Positions 10,113-18,392 of a stretch of DNA of 60,235 bases are shown here, piece after piece. Source of the stretch: Chroococcus sp. FPU101 (GTDB lineage Bacteria; Cyanobacteriota; Cyanobacteriia; Cyanobacteriales; Microcystaceae). The translations under genes were made by a program, and so were the position numbers. Every line of letters starts with the position of its first letter. Positions within the stretch are counted from its first letter, which is position 1. The notes under the pieces were generated by a model, which saw only the letters and a list, made by a program, of their open reading frames with translations, did no database searches and had not been told where the DNA came from. The stretch lies in the NCBI RefSeq assembly GCF_017312365.1, contig NZ_BLJI01000028.1, positions 1-60,235 of the forward strand. Direction: 5' to 3'.

Positions 10113-11069
10113 ATGGTTAAACCGATTTTATCTATTGTTACGCCAACACGAGAAGGCTTTTCAGAGCATTGGTTAAAGAAATTATTAGAAGTTAAAGGAG
10201 ATATTGAATTTATCCTAGTTCATCCACCTAGCATGACTAAATCGATCATTGATGATGCTAGAGTTCAACAGATTAATAGCCCTTTAAGAGGAGAAGTTAT
10301 TCAACGTATTACTGGACTGATAAATGCTTCGGGGACTTATACATTAAGCTTAAATTGTGATGAATATTTAACACCCGATATTTTAGAAATCGTATTGCAA
10401 TATTTTAAGCGATTTCCTGATAGCTGGGTGATGAGACTGAGTAGAAAAGAATTTGATTATGGGCGAAAAGCTGAATTAGAAGCTCCTTGGTCAAAAATTA
10501 ACCCAATTGATGAACTAAAAATCTGTGGTAAGTCTTTAGGGAATCACAAAAGTTATGATCAAAATAAAGATTTATTTGAAATTCCGATCGCACCATTAGA
10601 AAATCAATTTGATTGGCGTTGTTTAATTAGAGAAAGAACTGACCATCATGGGCCGCATCTGGAAAATTTTGATAAAAAAGTTTGGCAAACCTCAATGGTA
10701 CAAGAAAGCTTAAAAGATTTAATGCCAATGTTAAATTTAGGTGGGCCTTTCAAATATGTACCGTTTTGGACATTAGATAGATTACTGGGTTTATATGTCC
10801 AAGCAAAATTTTATGAAAAAGACAAAGTAATTGGTTATTTACTCCCACTTCCCGAACAAATTAGACTAGAAGATAATCCACCCGAATATAGAAGAAGTCC
10901 CCTTAGATTATATATTTTAGCTGAACTTCTGCTGCTGAAAAAATTTCCTCAGTACGGTTATTTTTGGAATTTAATCATCAATCATATTCGAGACTTTCCT
11001 CTCATTGCGGCTAAAGTCATTAAAGAACAAATACCCACCAAACAGCCTCAAATTGAAAAACTCAGTTAA
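10113..11069 (+). CDS. Glycosyltransferase family 2-like protein
   Basis: This 318-residue protein opens with KPILSIVTPTREGFSE, the usual first strand and nucleotide-binding loop of GT-A fold family 2 enzymes. It continues with LRGEVIQRITGLINASG and LNCDEYLTPDIL, where the DE pair sits at the position of the metal-binding DxD motif. The rest is not similar to a defined subgroup that I can name, so the sugar and acceptor are unknown. No membrane segments are obvious. It precedes the transglutaminase operon by 104 bases on the same strand but need not be part of it. Confidence 0.75.
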   Translation: MVKPILSIVTPTREGFSEHWLKKLLEVKGDIEFILVHPPSMTKSIIDDARVQQINSPLRGEVIQRITGLINASGTYTLSLNCDEYLTPDILEIVLQYFKRFPDSWVMRLSRKEFDYGRKAELEAPWSKINPIDELKICGKSLGNHKSYDQNKDLFEIPIAPLENQFDWRCLIRERTDHHGPHLENFDKKVWQTSMVQESLKDLMPMLNLGGPFKYVPFWTLDRLLGLYVQAKFYEKDKVIGYLLPLPEQIRLEDNPPEYRRSPLRLYILAELLLLKKFPQYGYFWNLIINHIRDFPLIAAKVIKEQIPTKQPQIEKLS

Positions 11070-11173
11070 TGATCTAAATTGACTACTGAGCAATTTTTCA
11101 GTTTTTTAAATTTAGCGTCATCAAAATGGGAAAGATAAAGGTAAAGACCCGTCATCATCTTTACCTTTTTTTC

Positions 11174-13468
11174 ATGACAACTACTCAACCTCAAGCTAAG
11201 TCTTGGTTTAGCCAACTTCAACAGCAAATTAAAAACCAGCCTCATCCTCAAACTGAAGAGTCTTTACTATTGCGAATTTTAGTACAAGCGTTGGTCATCG
11301 TCGGTATCATTGCCACAGATGTAGCCGCAGACACTCAAATGAGTTTATGGGCAATTCCTTTAAGTATCATCGGGGCCGCTTGGAGTTGGTATCGTAGACG
11401 ACATCGCAATATTACTGCTAAATTCCTGATTGCTATAGGTATGTTAGCCGTTTTGGGAATGTTTTTAGTCAACTTACTAACCCTTTTTCCAGATACTCGA
11501 ATTGCTTTAGCCCAACTCCTTACCCAACTCCAAGTTTTACATAGTTTTGACCTACCACGACGCAAAGACTTAGGCTATTCGATGGTCATTGGTTTAATCT
11601 TACTCGGTGTTGCTGGAACTGTCTCTCAAACCGTTGCTTTTGCCCCTTGGTTGCTATTATTTTTGTTACTCGCTTTACCTACTTTAGTTTTAGATTATCA
11701 TTCACGTTTAGGACTCAATACCTTTAAAAAAACCATTCCTTTAACATCAACTCTAAAATACTCTCCTCTTTCACCCTATCGTCTAGGAATTGTTTTCTTA
11801 TTAATTATGGGTATTGGTTTGGCGATATTTGCAATTATGCCTCGTTTTTCGGGATATCAAATTCAAAGTTTTCCTGTCAGTAGCCCATCAGAATTAAGCC
11901 AAAAAAGTTTTGATGAACAAAATCGAACAATTATTAATCCAGGTTATGTTAAAGAAGGTAAAGAAACCAACCCCAATGGGTCTGGTGTAGCAACTAATCA
12001 AGCCGTTGGGCTTGGACAAATTGATGAGACTTTCTATTATGGCTTTAATAGTCAAATGAATCAAAATCTTAGGGGTACTATGAAGCCTAAAATCGTGATG
12101 CGTGTTCGTTCTCAAGCCCCTGGTTTCTGGAAAGTTTTATCTTTTGATCATTATACGGGTCAAGGTTGGAAAGTTTCACGAGATGAACAATTAATTAATC
12201 TCACTCGTTCGGCTTGGTCATATCGCTTTTTTATCGGTTTACCAATGACCAAGGCTAAGACTAAAGAAGTGATTCAAAGTTATACATTAACTTCTACTTT
12301 ACCTAATTTAATTCCAGCCCTTGCCTCGCCACAATATCTATTTTTTCCAACTAAAGAAATTGCTGTAGATCCAGAAGGAAGTTTAAGATCACCAGGTGCA
12401 TTAATAGAAGGATTAACATATACTGTTATCTCTCAAGTTCCCTATCGAAATCAAACCCTTTTAAATACTGCACCTCAAAATTATTCGCCATTAATTAAAC
12501 AATATTACTTACAAATTCCTGCTGAAATTAGCGAGGAAGTAAAACAAAAAGCTGAAGAATTATTAGCAAAATCGCCAAAACCTCTAACGACGAACTACGA
12601 AAAATCCTTATATCTCGCTCAAGCTTTAAAACAAAACTATGAAATTATTTCAGATTTACCTTTTTTTGAAAAACAAAATGATTTAGTTAAAGAATTTCTG
12701 TTTAAATATCAAGGAGGTTATCCCGATCATTTTTCGACTGTTTTAACCATGATGTTACGTTCTCTGGGTATTCCCTCCCGTCTAACGGTTGGTTTTTCAC
12801 AGGGTCAATTTAATCCTTTTACGGGGTTTTATGAAGTTAAAAATACGGATGCTTATGCTTTAACTGAAGTTTATTTCCCTAACTATGATTGGTATGCTTT
12901 TGATCCGATTCCAGGGCATGATTTAATCCCTCCCTCTTTTGAAGAAGTCGTTCAATTTAGTGTATTAAAACAATTATGGAACTGGGTGGCTAGTTGGCTT
13001 CCTTCTCCTATTGTTAGCTTTTTCAATATTTTGTTTAATGAAGTATTAGAAAAAATATTTCAGTTTATTGGCTGGTTATGGAAATTTATTTCTAGCAGTC
13101 TGTTAGGTGGAATTATTGGCTTTATTTTAGCGACTTTTTGCGGTTTAATGGGTTGGTTAAGCTGGCTACAACTCAAAAAATTGAGGTTTCAACGTCGGTT
13201 AGCCAAATTACCGCCAGTCGAACAACTCTATCAAAAGATGTTAGGATTACTCCAAGAAAAAGGTTACACTAAACATCCCGCACAAACGCCACTCGAATAT
13301 GTAAAAATCTCTCGTGAATATCATCCAGATATAGTTACGAATATTATTCAAGATATCTCTCAAGCTTATGTCAGTTGGCGATATGGCGAAATCTATCCAA
13401 ATTTAGATGATTTACGAAAACAGTTTAAAATATTGGTAAAGCTACTAAATCCTTTAAAGGTTAAATGA
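11174..13468 (+). CDS. TgpA-like membrane protein with transglutaminase-fold domain lacking catalytic Cys and His
   Basis: The architecture is that of TgpA-type proteins: several N-terminal membrane helices (about residues 35-245, DUF3488), a periplasmic transglutaminase-like domain (about 425-600), another membrane helix near 630-655 and a C-terminal DUF4129 region (about 670-760). In the transglutaminase core the motif expected as G-x-C reads GYPDHFS, with Pro at residue 517 in place of the nucleophilic Cys. The expected HAW reads YAL, with Tyr 561 in place of His. The third member of the triad, Asp 577 in FDPIPG, is kept. The fold is otherwise well preserved, so a structural or binding role is likely. 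The ATG at 11174 is chosen over one at 11126. The stop overlaps the next start (ATGA). Confidence 0.85.
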   Translation: MTTTQPQAKSWFSQLQQQIKNQPHPQTEESLLLRILVQALVIVGIIATDVAADTQMSLWAIPLSIIGAAWSWYRRRHRNITAKFLIAIGMLAVLGMFLVNLLTLFPDTRIALAQLLTQLQVLHSFDLPRRKDLGYSMVIGLILLGVAGTVSQTVAFAPWLLLFLLLALPTLVLDYHSRLGLNTFKKTIPLTSTLKYSPLSPYRLGIVFLLIMGIGLAIFAIMPRFSGYQIQSFPVSSPSELSQKSFDEQNRTIINPGYVKEGKETNPNGSGVATNQAVGLGQIDETFYYGFNSQMNQNLRGTMKPKIVMRVRSQAPGFWKVLSFDHYTGQGWKVSRDEQLINLTRSAWSYRFFIGLPMTKAKTKEVIQSYTLTSTLPNLIPALASPQYLFFPTKEIAVDPEGSLRSPGALIEGLTYTVISQVPYRNQTLLNTAPQNYSPLIKQYYLQIPAEISEEVKQKAEELLAKSPKPLTTNYEKSLYLAQALKQNYEIISDLPFFEKQNDLVKEFLFKYQGGYPDHFSTVLTMMLRSLGIPSRLTVGFSQGQFNPFTGFYEVKNTDAYALTEVYFPNYDWYAFDPIPGHDLIPPSFEEVVQFSVLKQLWNWVASWLPSPIVSFFNILFNEVLEKIFQFIGWLWKFISSSLLGGIIGFILATFCGLMGWLSWLQLKKLRFQRRLAKLPPVEQLYQKMLGLLQEKGYTKHPAQTPLEYVKISREYHPDIVTNIIQDISQAYVSWRYGEIYPNLDDLRKQFKILVKLLNPLKVK

Positions 13469-14055
13469 CTGAAAATATTCTAGTTTTAGAACAGGCTGCC
13501 AACGCTTTTTTATATCAATCTACTGATCAACCGACTCCCAACACAATTGTAGACGCTTTATTAGATGAAGAAAAAACCGCTAAAAAAAATAAAAATTCAG
13601 TTACTCTAAAACAGTTAGAGGGTTCTTGGCGATTGTTTTTTGTTACAGGTACGAAAAAAACACGCGATCGTGCTGGAATTATCTTAGGCTCAGGAAAGTA
13701 TATACCAAAATGGGTCAAAATTTATCTTTTATATTCTCAAAATCATAATAATGAAATAGGAACAATTGGTAATTCAGTTTCTTTAGGTACTTTAAAGTTA
13801 TTATTAAATGGCCCGATGAAAATTTTACCGAATAAAAATATCGTTGTTTTTGATTTTACTCGTTTAACGATACAAGTTTTGGGACAAAAAATCTTTTCAG
13901 GTTATGTACGCGGTGATCAAAAAAATGAAGATAATTTTACTCAAGCTTCGATTCAAAAACAAGCTTTTTTCTCATACTTCGCCATTTCTGATAAAATAAT
14001 AGCAGCTAGAGGTAAAGGCGGCGGTTTAGCAATTTGGGCAAAAGAGGAACAATAA
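13465..14055 (+). CDS. Conserved cyanobacterial protein of unknown function
   Basis: This is a 196-residue cytoplasmic protein with no signal peptide or membrane helix. It has a short central motif LEGSWRLFFVTG and a C-terminal ARGKGGGLAIWAKE. The pairing of a W-R-L strand near the start with a strand-rich body resembles lipocalin-like plastid fibrillin (PAP) proteins, but this is a weak resemblance and not a call. Its ATG overlaps the stop of the transglutaminase-like gene by 4 bases and its own stop overlaps the next start (TAATG), so it is translationally coupled in the middle of a four-gene operon. Confidence 0.75.
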   Translation: MTENILVLEQAANAFLYQSTDQPTPNTIVDALLDEEKTAKKNKNSVTLKQLEGSWRLFFVTGTKKTRDRAGIILGSGKYIPKWVKIYLLYSQNHNNEIGTIGNSVSLGTLKLLLNGPMKILPNKNIVVFDFTRLTIQVLGQKIFSGYVRGDQKNEDNFTQASIQKQAFFSYFAISDKIIAARGKGGGLAIWAKEEQ

Positions 14056-14870
14056 TGGGATATTCAATTGATATTAACACCGAAAATTTTACAACAGAAG
14101 TTATTGAGAAATCATATAAAAAACTCGTTATTGCTGATTTTTATGCAACTTGGTGCGGCCCCTGTCAATTACTAAAACCGACGCTAGAAAAATTAGTCAA
14201 AGAGTATGATTTTATTTTAGCTAAAATTGATATCGATCAAAATCCTGATTTAGCAAATCAATTTGGTGTAGAAGGTGTACCAGATGTTAAAATTTTTAAT
14301 CAAGGAGCAATTTCAGACGGTTTTGTTGGTGCTTTATCTGAAACACAATTAAGAGCGTTTTTTGAGCAATTAAACTTAAAATCGGAGTTAGATTTAGAGT
14401 TAGCAAAAGTTCAAGAATTAATGGCACAGCAAAACTATCAGCAAGTAAAACTGATCTTTGATCAACTTTTTAAACAGTATCCAAATGAGCTTAAATTAGT
14501 CATTGAAGCAGCAGATTTTTTGATAAAAGTCAAGCAAATAGAAGCTGCTAAAGGAATGTTAAAAACCATTCGAGAAGATCATAAAAAATATTATGCGAAA
14601 GCACAAGCCCTTCAAACACTCATTGGTTTTAATAATCCTTCTGAATCGACTGAAAATCCACTAGATGAAGTTTTTGCTCAAGCGTCTGAATTCTTTTTAT
14701 CAAATCAACCAGAACAAGCGTTACAATTATTTTTAAGTATCGTTCAACAAAATCGTAAATATCGCAATGATGCCGCTCGAAAAGCGATGATTGCTGTTTT
14801 TAACTTACTTGGTATGGAACATCCTTTAACCAAAAAATATCAGCGCGAATTAATGATGACTTTGTATTAA
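14055..14870 (+). CDS. Thioredoxin-TPR protein, CnoX (YbbN)-like
   Basis: The 271-residue protein has an N-terminal thioredoxin domain (about residues 1-108) with the redox motif WCGPC and the cis-proline region GVEGVPDVKIF. A helical TPR-like C-terminal domain follows (about 115-270). This layout is that of CnoX/YbbN, a holdase that protects substrates from oxidation and hands them to GroEL. The E. coli protein lacks one active-site Cys, while this one has both, so it may also reduce disulphides. The ATG at 14055 is used because it overlaps the preceding stop (TAATG). Cytoplasmic location is inferred from lack of a signal peptide. Confidence 0.85.
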   Translation: MGYSIDINTENFTTEVIEKSYKKLVIADFYATWCGPCQLLKPTLEKLVKEYDFILAKIDIDQNPDLANQFGVEGVPDVKIFNQGAISDGFVGALSETQLRAFFEQLNLKSELDLELAKVQELMAQQNYQQVKLIFDQLFKQYPNELKLVIEAADFLIKVKQIEAAKGMLKTIREDHKKYYAKAQALQTLIGFNNPSESTENPLDEVFAQASEFFLSNQPEQALQLFLSIVQQNRKYRNDAARKAMIAVFNLLGMEHPLTKKYQRELMMTLY

Positions 14871-14881
14871 CTTTAATACTA

Positions 14882-15760
14882 ATGAGCAAACATCTTTTTA
14901 GAAGTTTACTAACCTTAATTTTTTGTGCGAGTACGATTAGCCTAACACTAATAACTCAACCGAGTCAGGCGCAAAATCAAACAGAAGAACTTGGAAAACT
15001 CGTAGATTTAGCGAATCAACAGTCACAGCAAGGAAACTCATCACAAGCTCTTGAAACTTGGCAAAAAGTTTCAAAAATGGCACAAGAACAAGGAAATAAA
15101 CAAAACTTAGCTTTAGCCTTGTTTTCGCTTGGTAAAATTTACGATGATGTCAGTCAGCCGAAACAAGCGATACAATACTATGAAAAAGCTTTACCTGTTT
15201 TTGCAGAAATTAATGATCCTCTAGGACAAGCTAAAACCTTTAACAATCTTGGATTAGCACATACCAAAATCGGACAATCTAAAAAAGCTCTCGATTATTA
15301 TAAACAAGCTTTGCTCACCTATAGAAGAGTCGGTGAACGCATCGGAGAAGCTGGAGTTTTACTCAATACTGGGTTAGCTTATAATAATTTAGGACAATTA
15401 CAGCAAGCTTTAGACAATTATAATCAGGCTTTAGCAATCGTTAAAGAACTTGGCGATCGCCCAAAAGAAGCCATCACGCTCTATAATCTTGGAGGGATCT
15501 ACGCTAACTTAAAACAATCACAACAAGCTATAGAAACCTACAATCAAGCTTTAGCGATTTTTAAAGAAACTGGAGATCAAACCACTGAAGCAATGACGCT
15601 GAACAATATCGGATTCGTCTACTATACTCTAGAAAAATCGAAACAAGCTTTAGACTACTACAATCAAGCCTTATTAATTGCCAAAAAAATCCGTAATGGA
15701 CTCATCGAAAGACGAATTCAGGATAATATCGAGCAAGCACAAAAAACACCTAACCATTGA
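14882..15760 (+). CDS. Secreted tetratricopeptide repeat protein
   Basis: This 292-residue protein begins with a signal peptide (hydrophobic core about residues 8-25, then PSQAQ). The mature part consists of about six TPR units of the tetratricopeptide type seen in NPHP3/Nup-like arrays, each with A-x-x-x-Y-x-x-A-L-x-I-x-x-x-x-G spacing, for example ALDNYNQALAIVKELGD and AIETYNQALAIFKETGD. Such repeats scaffold protein complexes; no enzyme domain is present. It starts 11 bases after the thioredoxin-TPR gene and is the last gene of the operon. A periplasmic or lumenal role is likely. Confidence 0.88.
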   Translation: MSKHLFRSLLTLIFCASTISLTLITQPSQAQNQTEELGKLVDLANQQSQQGNSSQALETWQKVSKMAQEQGNKQNLALALFSLGKIYDDVSQPKQAIQYYEKALPVFAEINDPLGQAKTFNNLGLAHTKIGQSKKALDYYKQALLTYRRVGERIGEAGVLLNTGLAYNNLGQLQQALDNYNQALAIVKELGDRPKEAITLYNLGGIYANLKQSQQAIETYNQALAIFKETGDQTTEAMTLNNIGFVYYTLEKSKQALDYYNQALLIAKKIRNGLIERRIQDNIEQAQKTPNH

Positions 15761-15781
15761 TTCACAACACAGAATTTGCTC

Positions 15782-16282
15782 ATGATTAGACCTGCCACCC
15801 CCGATGACAAGAAAGCTCTCATGGCGATCGCATCAGTGATCGGTTTGTTTAGTCAACAAGAGCTTGAGGAACTCGGCGCAATGTTGGCCGAATACTTTGA
15901 TGACCACCTCGGCAGTGATCATTTCTGGATCACCTATGAGGATAGTCAGCCAGTGGGGGTCGCCTATTACGCGCCAGAGCCTTTTACCTATGGGACATGG
16001 AATTTATACTTTATTGCCGTTCATCCCGACCGTCAGGGAGAAGGACTCGGTGGGAAACTGCTACACTATGTCGAACAAATGTTAACGGCACGGGGCGAAC
16101 GCATATTATTAGTAGAAACGTCTGGACGGCCAAGCTTTGAGCGAACGCGAGCTTTCTACCGTAAGAACGGATACGACGAGGAAGCCCGAATCCGCGAATT
16201 TTACAAAGCAGGCGATGATAAAATTATCTTTCGCAAGGCACTGGTTGCTGTAGCGCAACAAGCCGAATTGGAGAAAAGCTAG
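15782..16282 (+). CDS. GNAT family N-acetyltransferase
   Basis: The 166-residue protein is a single GNAT domain. It starts with MIRPATPDDKKAL, and the acetyl-CoA binding motif A reads FIAVHPDRQGEGLGGKLLHYVE (the R/Q-x-x-G-x-G/A loop is QGEGLG). Motif B includes ERTRAFYRKNGY. The substrate cannot be read from the sequence. The gene is noticeably richer in G and C than its neighbours by eye, with many GCC, GGC and CTC codons, which suggests acquisition from another genome. The ATG at 15782 fits the family start better than one two codons earlier. Confidence 0.88.
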   Translation: MIRPATPDDKKALMAIASVIGLFSQQELEELGAMLAEYFDDHLGSDHFWITYEDSQPVGVAYYAPEPFTYGTWNLYFIAVHPDRQGEGLGGKLLHYVEQMLTARGERILLVETSGRPSFERTRAFYRKNGYDEEARIREFYKAGDDKIIFRKALVAVAQQAELEKS

Positions 16283-16397
16283 AATACTTACGAACTAGTG
16301 AAAGATAGTTAATGTAATCTGAGGTCGAGATAAGCTCAAACCCTAATTCTTTAGTCTTTCGCCATGAAAAAATTATCTTAACCCGAACTGACGTTTA

Positions 16398-17504
16398 CTA
16401 CAACTCTCGATCTAAACGATTAACCTGTTGTACTCCTTCGCTATTGTGATAATCTAAATACAGTTGACGTGCTGTATTTAAAGCTAATTTTGCTTCTTTT
16501 TTTAGTCCTCTTCTTTGATAAGATAAAGCTAAACCATAGTAAGCATCTGGATTATTGGGAATCGTTTTTAATAACTCTTGATAAATAACAGTCGCGCCTA
16601 AATAATCTTTTTTAATTAATAAGATTCGTCCGATTCCTGCTTGAGCTTCAATTGATTTTGGATTCAAATAAATCGCTCTACGGTATGCAGTTAAAGCATC
16701 TTCATATAAATTCTGTTTTTCTAAAATAATTCCAGTTTTGACAAAAATTTTATAATGATTAGGGGCGATTCTTTCAGCTTGTTTTAATAAATCTAAGGCT
16801 TGAGTGACTTCACCTTGATAGAATTTAGTACTCGCTAACTGTAATCTTAATTCAGTGCTATCAGGAAAACTATTAATCACCTTTTCTAAAAAAACGATCG
16901 CATCATTAAATCGTTGTTGTTCAATCAAAGCTTTTCCCATGATTTCATAGGCTTCTTGATTATTTGGATCTAATGCAATCATCGAGTAATAAACTTCCTC
17001 AGCTTTAGCATAATTTTGTTGACGCAGTAAAATTACACCTAACCCGATATAGTGTTGTATATTCTCCGGTTCAAGATCAATTGCATAATAATAAGCAGTA
17101 GCAGCATCATTATATTTACCTGCATTAGCGAAACTATAACCCAACGCATAGTAAAAGTCTGGATTTTCTGGATCAATCGATAAAGCCTTTTGATAAGCTT
17201 GAGAAGCGGCAAGAAAATTACCTTGTAAAGTGTATAAATAACCAATTCCAGAGTAAATTTTGGCGTTTTCGTCATCCAGTGTCGCTGTTTGCTCATAAAG
17301 TGCGATCGCATTTTGATAATCTCCCGCTTCAATATAACCTTGTGCCAATTCCAACAAATCATTAATCTGTTGGTGTAGGTCTTGAGGAATTGATAAAGGA
17401 GGATCATCAGGAAAATTTTCAAGCGACTGAGCAAAAGCAAAGGGAACTTTAGCCATGCTTAAATCAGTCATGATGAAAAATAGTATGAGGAAAAAGCGTC
17501 CCAT
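16398..17504 (-). CDS. Exported tetratricopeptide repeat protein
   Basis: The 368-residue protein has an N-terminal signal peptide (hydrophobic run in the first 25 residues, ending PFAFAQ). At least eight consecutive TPR motifs follow, for example ENAKIYSGIGYLYTLQGNF and YALGYSFANAGKYNDAATAYYYAI, with the common D-P-x-N or E-P-E-N turns between helices. It is a protein-protein scaffold of the periplasm or thylakoid lumen. No partner can be assigned. It starts 38 bases downstream of the nblB-like gene on the same strand and may be co-transcribed with it. Confidence 0.85.
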   Translation of the reverse strand: MGRFFLILFFIMTDLSMAKVPFAFAQSLENFPDDPPLSIPQDLHQQINDLLELAQGYIEAGDYQNAIALYEQTATLDDENAKIYSGIGYLYTLQGNFLAASQAYQKALSIDPENPDFYYALGYSFANAGKYNDAATAYYYAIDLEPENIQHYIGLGVILLRQQNYAKAEEVYYSMIALDPNNQEAYEIMGKALIEQQRFNDAIVFLEKVINSFPDSTELRLQLASTKFYQGEVTQALDLLKQAERIAPNHYKIFVKTGIILEKQNLYEDALTAYRRAIYLNPKSIEAQAGIGRILLIKKDYLGATVIYQELLKTIPNNPDAYYGLALSYQRRGLKKEAKLALNTARQLYLDYHNSEGVQQVNRLDREL

Positions 17505-17542
17505 GAGTGGATAGTATGACGGTTTTTTCCTCCATCTTAGCT

Positions 17543-18205
17543 TTATTTACTAAGATTATTTTGTGCTTCTGATGCCACTTGTTCCATCTGATCTTGGGCT
17601 AACTGATTTAAAGTAGCGATCGCTTGTTCACCCCCTAAATGTCCTAGTGCTTGGGCTAAACGATAGCGAATTTGCCAATCTTCATCATCAACTAAAGGAA
17701 TTAAAAGCGCGACCGCATTTTGATCGCCTAACTCACCAAATGCACTGACAGCAGCCGTTTTAACTAAACTATTATCTGAACCTAAAGCCTTTTGTAATAG
17801 CCCAAATGCTCTAGGCTCCCCCATTTCACCGAGAGCCGAAATTATACTTAACTGAATCAGCCAATCAGATGTACTATCATACACCTGTTCTAAATCATCA
17901 AAAGCACTAACGAGCTTTAACCCACCAATCGCATCAGCAGCAGCAGCCCTAACATCAGATTCAGAGTCATTAAAAAGGCGATCGCGTAACAGGTTTAAAG
18001 CCGTATCTAAATCTACATTTCCCAACGGATCTAACTGACTGACAGCCGCATAACGTATCCTGGCATTTTCATCCGTCACAAGGGGTTGAATCATGGGAAA
18101 AGCTATCTGGGGATCGATGTTACGCAGTTGATTAATTCCCGTAATACGTTCGCCATAGTTTTCGGAATTGATTAACTGCTGAATGGACTCTGGTGAATAA
18201 CTCAT
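17543..18205 (-). CDS. nblB: HEAT-repeat protein, NblB-like
   Basis: The 220-residue protein is built from PBS-lyase-type HEAT repeats, seen as repeated blocks such as ARIRYAAVSQL, SDVRAAAADAIGGL and WQIRYRLAQALGHLGG. Its opening (MSYSPESIQQLINSENYGERITGINQL) and length match cyanobacterial NblB, which acts in phycobilisome degradation under nutrient starvation by helping detach chromophores. Related HEAT proteins include phycocyanin alpha-subunit lyases (CpcE/F), but those normally sit next to phycobiliprotein genes, which are absent here. The symbol is therefore likely but not certain. Confidence 0.7.
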   Translation of the reverse strand: MSYSPESIQQLINSENYGERITGINQLRNIDPQIAFPMIQPLVTDENARIRYAAVSQLDPLGNVDLDTALNLLRDRLFNDSESDVRAAAADAIGGLKLVSAFDDLEQVYDSTSDWLIQLSIISALGEMGEPRAFGLLQKALGSDNSLVKTAAVSAFGELGDQNAVALLIPLVDDEDWQIRYRLAQALGHLGGEQAIATLNQLAQDQMEQVASEAQNNLSK

Positions 18206-18249
18206 TGTGTTCTGTCTGATGCTTAAAAAATGTCTATTTTCCTACCGTC

Positions 18250-18279
18250 AAAAAAACCCTAGCTGTTGAACTAGGGTTT
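18250..18279 (-). terminator. Rho-independent terminator
   Basis: On the minus strand AAACCCTAG and CTAGGGTTT form a 9-base stem with a short loop, followed by further T residues to give TTTTTTT. It lies downstream of the J-domain gene and upstream of the nblB-like gene, so it ends the former transcript. Confidence 0.85.
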
Positions 18280-18392
18280 AAGTAGTACCTACATTTTACC
18301 TTTGCGGTAGACTCCAATCAAATCTTTAAATGACCTGTTGATTAATGCGATCGCTATTTCTGTATTGATGAGGGACTTCTACATCTTGCTGG

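Noticed and set aside
11069-11110. CTCAGT/ACTGAG dyad after the glycosyltransferase gene as a terminator
   Set aside because: Short arms and long loop; too weak to call.
17543-18205. CpcE/CpcF phycocyanin lyase for the HEAT protein
   Set aside because: The length and N-terminus fit NblB better and no phycobiliprotein genes are near.
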